Shown here piece by piece: positions 5,822 through 8,826 of a stretch of 8,826 bases of DNA (the stretch's first letter is position 1; each line of letters opens with the position of its first letter). The DNA is from a bacterium (GTDB lineage: Bacteria; Spirochaetota; Spirochaetia; Treponematales; Rectinemataceae), in NCBI GenBank assembly GCA_021813065.1, contig JAKALZ010000061.1, forward strand, positions 1-8,826, read 5' to 3'. The translations under genes and the position numbers were made by a program. Below the pieces are notes generated by a model. The model did no database searches. It had not been told where the DNA came from and saw only the letters and a list, made by a program, of their open reading frames with translations.

Positions 5822-6877
5822 TCAGCGCTGCACGTTGCGGTACACATCCTGGCGCGTGTGGAATCCGTCCTTGATCACGGTAGAGTCCAAGGTGCTCGCC
5901 GTTACGAGGATTGGGTCGAGGGCGATATAGGGAACCTTGTAGTGACCGTCGTCGATCTTGTTGTCGTAGGTGATTCTCTCGCCCTTCGCCATCATGACCG
6001 CGAAGCCTGCCGCTTTGAGCGCGAGCGCGTCGATCGGCTTGTAGATCGTGGCGAACTGACTCCCTTCCGCGATGCGCTGGCAGGCCGCGAGCTCAGCGTC
6101 CTGGCCTGTAACCTTGGTCTTTCCCACCATGCGGTTCTCGGAGAGCACGGAGATCACCGTTTCGGCGAGCATGTCGTTGCCACAGAGCACCGCGTCGATC
6201 TTCTGCCCCGGCTTCACAAGCGCCTCAAATCGCGTGCGCACCTCGTCGCTCATCCAGTCGCTCGGCCAAATTTCCTCAAGAAGGTGAATCTGCCCCGACG
6301 CGACAAGCGGATCAAGGACCGAGTGGAATCCTCGGTTGATCATGTAGGCATTGTTGTCGCTAATCGCGCCGTTCACGATGACATAGTTGCCTGCGGGAAC
6401 GGTCTCTGTCGCCGCCTGCGCCTGGAGGCTCCCCACCTTCTCGTTGTCGAAGGATATGTAGAGATCGACATCGGCGCTCCGCACGAGCCGGTCGTAGCTC
6501 ATTACCGGGACACCCCTGCGCTTCGCCTCGCGGCACACATCCGAGAGCTTTTCCGCGTCGTTCGGGATGATAACGAGCACGTCGATGCCCTGGCTGAGGA
6601 GTTCGCGTACCTGAGCGATCTGCGTGTTCGCGTCCTGGTTCGCGACGCGGAGCGCGACCTCGGCGCCGAGATCGTGCGCAGCCTTCGTAAAGCTGTCGAC
6701 ATCGCGCCGCCAGCGCTCAACCACGAGCGAGTCGAGCGAAAATCCTATTACGGGAGCGTGGTCGACGGCCTTCTTCCGTTTCGTACAGGAAGACAGCCCC
6801 GCGCTGAGCATTCCGACCGCTAAGGCGACCGCCAGGGCGCCCAACAGAACTCGCTTCGCGCTATTGAGCATTAGCAT
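5822..6877 (-). CDS. xylF: XylF-family D-xylose-binding lipoprotein, probable sensor subunit (XylFII-like)
   Basis: A 351-residue lipoprotein: basic start, hydrophobic 10-27, lipobox L28-S-S-C31. From there it follows E. coli XylF closely, by memory of that sequence: VVERWRRD (52-59), DVLVIIPND (99-107), SYDRLVRSADVDLYISFDNEKVG (in 127-149), DNNA (174-177), W208, GND (233-235), GQDAEL (258-263), IYKP (278-281) and TVIKDGFH (333-340). The positions that contact xylose in XylF (ERW, YDR, the Trp, the ND pair, QD, YKP Lys) appear kept, so sugar binding is expected. It has no private transporter; instead it overlaps the YesN-type regulator gene by 17 bases. This fits an XylFII-type protein that senses sugar for the LytS-like kinase, though a second delivery protein for the transporter remains possible. 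Start: GAGGAG at 6886-6881 lies only three bases from ATG 6877 but nine from the in-frame ATG at 6871, so translation may begin at 6871. Confidence 0.9.
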   Translation of the reverse strand: MLMLNSAKRVLLGALAVALAVGMLSAGLSSCTKRKKAVDHAPVIGFSLDSLVVERWRRDVDSFTKAAHDLGAEVALRVANQDANTQIAQVRELLSQGIDVLVIIPNDAEKLSDVCREAKRRGVPVMSYDRLVRSADVDLYISFDNEKVGSLQAQAATETVPAGNYVIVNGAISDNNAYMINRGFHSVLDPLVASGQIHLLEEIWPSDWMSDEVRTRFEALVKPGQKIDAVLCGNDMLAETVISVLSENRMVGKTKVTGQDAELAACQRIAEGSQFATIYKPIDALALKAAGFAVMMAKGERITYDNKIDDGHYKVPYIALDPILVTASTLDSTVIKDGFHTRQDVYRNVQR

Positions 6878-8537
6878 CTTCTCCTCTCGACTGACGCGCC
6901 GCGTACTCGCGAGGCGTCCATCCGATCATTCGCCTGAACAACCTCGAAAAATAATTCGCGTCAGGATATCCGCAGCGCATGCTCACTTCCTTTATAGAGA
7001 GCGCGGGCTGTCTCAAAAGCTCCTTCGCCTTGCGCATGCGGAAATCGATCAGCGTGTGAGCAAAACCCCGCTTAAGCTCATCGGACATGAGGCGGGTGAG
7101 GTGTCCTGGGGAAATGCCAACAGCCTCGGCCGCGCTCTCGAGCGTTATCTGCTCTTGGTAGTGGCTCTCGATATACTGGAGCGCCTTGACCACAAAGGGC
7201 GAATGGAGCCCGGCCTCGGCCGCTCCGCGCTGAAGACTCAAAAAGCGCTCCCGCGCGCTCGCGGCAAATCGCTGCCGGAGGCCCGCGCTCCAGAGCGCCT
7301 GCAGATCCGAATAATCCATAAATTCGCGGTAGGCTTCGCCTGAGAGCGCTCCGCCACCCGCGAGTTTGAGCACCGCGAAGGAGAGCGCGCCACAGATGCT
7401 GAAGAAGAGGTTTGGAGAAAGCGCGGCGCGCTCACCCTCGAGCGGCAGCAACATCTTCTCGAACGACTGCCCCGCGAGCGCGTACTGCCCCTCGGCGATC
7501 TGCTCGTAAAACTGCCCGTCGCGCGCGCACGCGGCATTCTGACGGCTCCAAGGGTCTTCCAGGAGCGACTCGGAGGCATCCGCGGCGCCCTTCGCCTCCG
7601 CGCTTGTGAAGTCCTGCGACAGGGGGCTGCGCGTAAAATTGCGCAGCGCCCCCGACCACGACCGCCCCAAATCCAGAAGCGGCGCGGGTTCACCGAAGGA
7701 AATCTTGAGCTCTCCCGTGGCCAGTTCGGTCGCGAATCCCGCCTTGAGGACCTCGTGGAGCGAATCGCGCTCGGTTCGCGTGCCCGATCGATCATTTTCC
7801 GCGCCCTTATCCCCTCGGAGCGGCAGGAAGAGCGCGCATAATCGCCCATCCTCGAGCGGACCAACGAGCGCCCTCGTTTTATAGCGGATTGTAGAGACGA
7901 ATCGTTCATGAAGCGATTTCGCGTCGCCTCCCGCGGGCGATAGACTCACGAAGCCAACGATTCCTGAGTCTTCCGCGATCGAGAGCTGCTCTTTAAAGAG
8001 AGGTATTCGTCGAGCGAACTCTCCGCGCGCTCCCTGCGGCGACTGCGCATGGTTCAGCGCGTCTCTTCGGATCTCCAGAAAAAATGCCTCTTCGATGAGA
8101 GGAATGAGGCGTTGCTGCCGGTCTTTGAACTCGAGCTCACGCGCGTTGAGAAGCTGGGTGCGGTCGAGGTAGGTCGAAGCCGCCTGGAGCGCAATCTCGA
8201 GTCTGTCCTTCGAGACCGGTTTAAGGAGGTAATCGCAGACCCCCATGCTGAGCGCCTCGCGGGCGATGTCGAATCGCTCGTACGCCGTAACGAGGATAAA
8301 GGCGCGTGGCGCTCCTGTTTGGGATATCTCGCGAATCGCGTCGAGCCCGGTGATCCCTGGCATCTGCACGTCCATGAGCACGATATCCGGCCCCAGTTGG
8401 GCGCACTTCTCGATCGCCTCTCTCCCTGTCTGAGCAACGCCGATTACCGTATAGGCTGCCTGGAAGTAACGCTTGAAGAGCAGCGAAAGCCCATTGATGA
8501 TGGGGGGTTCGTCGTCGACAACAAGGACGCGCTTCAT
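6861..8537 (-). CDS. YesN-type response regulator, receiver plus AraC-family DNA-binding domain
   Basis: A 558-residue two-component regulator. Receiver domain 1-120: acidic pocket D8/D9, phospho-acceptor D56 (LMDVQMPG), T84 (VTAYE), K106 (YLLKPV). DNA-binding AraC domain about 448-548 with two helix-turn-helix units: LESAAEAVGISPGHLTRL and IKEVSMRCGYPDANYFSRLF, ending GWTPREYAA. The middle (about 125-440) is poorly conserved; 190-300 (GFVSLSP..., LCALFLPL, LKISFGEPAPLLDLGRSWSGAL) resembles the degenerate GGDEF-like domain of CdaR/YesN-type regulators without catalytic motif. Expected role: phosphorylated by the LytS-like kinase encoded just upstream, then activates the sugar transport promoter. 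The start is fixed by overlap with the kinase stop (ATGA, 8537-8534) and GGAG eight bases upstream. Family is certain; its target is inferred from context and the dyad/repeats before chvE. Confidence 0.95.
   Translation of the reverse strand: MKRVLVVDDEPPIINGLSLLFKRYFQAAYTVIGVAQTGREAIEKCAQLGPDIVLMDVQMPGITGLDAIREISQTGAPRAFILVTAYERFDIAREALSMGVCDYLLKPVSKDRLEIALQAASTYLDRTQLLNARELEFKDRQQRLIPLIEEAFFLEIRRDALNHAQSPQGARGEFARRIPLFKEQLSIAEDSGIVGFVSLSPAGGDAKSLHERFVSTIRYKTRALVGPLEDGRLCALFLPLRGDKGAENDRSGTRTERDSLHEVLKAGFATELATGELKISFGEPAPLLDLGRSWSGALRNFTRSPLSQDFTSAEAKGAADASESLLEDPWSRQNAACARDGQFYEQIAEGQYALAGQSFEKMLLPLEGERAALSPNLFFSICGALSFAVLKLAGGGALSGEAYREFMDYSDLQALWSAGLRQRFAASARERFLSLQRGAAEAGLHSPFVVKALQYIESHYQEQITLESAAEAVGISPGHLTRLMSDELKRGFAHTLIDFRMRKAKELLRQPALSIKEVSMRCGYPDANYFSRLFRRMIGWTPREYAARQSRGEDANAQ
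6869..6887 (-). promoter_or_regulatory. Ribosome binding site with two possible start codons for the xylF-like gene
   Basis: AGAGGAG at 6887-6881 serves ATG 6877 with a 3-base spacer (short) and ATG 6871 with a 9-base spacer (normal). Both lie inside the end of the upstream regulator gene (stop at 6861), indicating translational coupling. The protein differs only by Met-Leu at the N-terminus. Confidence 0.55.
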
Positions 8538-8826
8538 AGCGATTTCTCCGCTCGCAGAATGATGGTAACGCGCGTGCCGTGGCCGAGTTCGCTCTCGATC
8601 TCGACGGTGCCCTTGCCGCCCGTGGCGAGCGCGACGCGCCGCACCACATTGTGCAGCCCTATGCCGTGCTGGGGTGTGGTGTCCTCGGGGTCGGCCGCCG
8701 CGAGCGCGAGTGCGATGCTCTCCTTCGGCATGCCCCTGCCCGAGTCGCTCACCGAGAGGCGCACGGTCTCGCCGTCGAGCCTGGCCGAAATGATCACATC
8801 GCCACCCTGCTCGAGATCGCGCAGCC
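8534..8826 (-). CDS. LytS/YesM-type sensor histidine kinase, C-terminal ATPase end, cut by window edge
   Basis: The frame is open to the right edge and gives about 97 residues (LRDLEQGGDVIISARLDGE...). It carries the ATP-binding marks of the HATPase_c fold: DSGRGMP (G1 box), HGIGLHNVVRRV (G2 box) and GHGTRVTIIL near the end. The GIGL-N-V-RR form is typical of the LytS/YesM (His_kinase) class, which pairs with YesN-type regulators like the one encoded next. The phospho-accepting His, any membrane segments and the sensor domain are outside the window. The frame has a GTG at 8797 that is internal, not a start. The stop overlaps the regulator start by four bases. By analogy with the C. beijerinckii LytS, its extracytoplasmic part may dock the XylF-like lipoprotein. 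Confidence 0.9.
   Translation of the reverse strand, partial: LRDLEQGGDVIISARLDGETVRLSVSDSGRGMPKESIALALAAADPEDTTPQHGIGLHNVVRRVALATGGKGTVEIESELGHGTRVTIILRAEKSL

Noticed and set aside
5858..6823. 321-codon open frame on the plus strand opposite the xylF-like gene
   Set aside because: It mirrors a well-conserved XylF coding sequence, is rich in Arg, His, Val and Asp as expected for a GC-rich antisense frame, and has no recognisable domain or convincing ribosome binding site.
1..8826. Mobile elements, CRISPR array, tRNA or rRNA genes
   Set aside because: No transposase or integrase sequence, no regularly spaced repeat-spacer pattern and no tRNA-like cloverleaf was seen; almost all of the window is conventional coding sequence on one strand.

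Overview
The window is GC-rich bacterial DNA in which every gene I can support lies on the minus strand, so it reads from the right edge to the left. Strong AGGAGG-type ribosome binding sites, an intrinsic terminator, a lipoprotein binding protein and a LytS/YesN-type two-component pair next to a CUT2 sugar transporter suggest a Spirochaetota or Bacillota-like bacterium. The periplasmic-style signal peptides lean towards a diderm such as a spirochaete. This taxonomic guess is weak and rests on gene style only.

Right part (8826 to 5822), sensing module: the C-terminal ATPase end of a LytS/YesM-type sensor histidine kinase runs off the window edge. Its stop overlaps (ATGA) the start of a 558-residue YesN-type response regulator (receiver plus AraC DNA-binding domain). 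That gene overlaps a lipoprotein of the D-xylose-binding XylF family. This trio corresponds to the XylFII-LytS/YesN three-component xylose sensor described in Clostridium beijerinckii: binding protein senses the sugar outside, kinase transmits, regulator switches on the transporter.

Middle part (5821 to 1697), transport module: after a 223-base regulatory region (a 22-bp dyad, a TAGAAT -10 candidate, and a leader of four alternating GC-rich arms) come a ChvE-type periplasmic binding protein, a tandem-ATPase (MmsA/GguA/XylG type) and a CUT2 permease (MmsB/GguB/XylH type). A long perfect-looking hairpin separates the binding-protein gene from the ATPase gene, and a classic rho-independent terminator closes the operon at about 1546-1572.

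Left part (1515 to 1), a second unit: a promoter candidate, a secreted zinc hydrolase of the M14 / succinylglutamate desuccinylase-aspartoacylase type, and 26 bases later the exported N-terminus of a gamma-glutamyltransferase that is cut by the window edge. Together these look like an extracytoplasmic amide/peptide hydrolysis pair unrelated to sugar uptake.

No tRNA, rRNA, CRISPR array, insertion sequence or gene-free stretch over 300 bases was seen.
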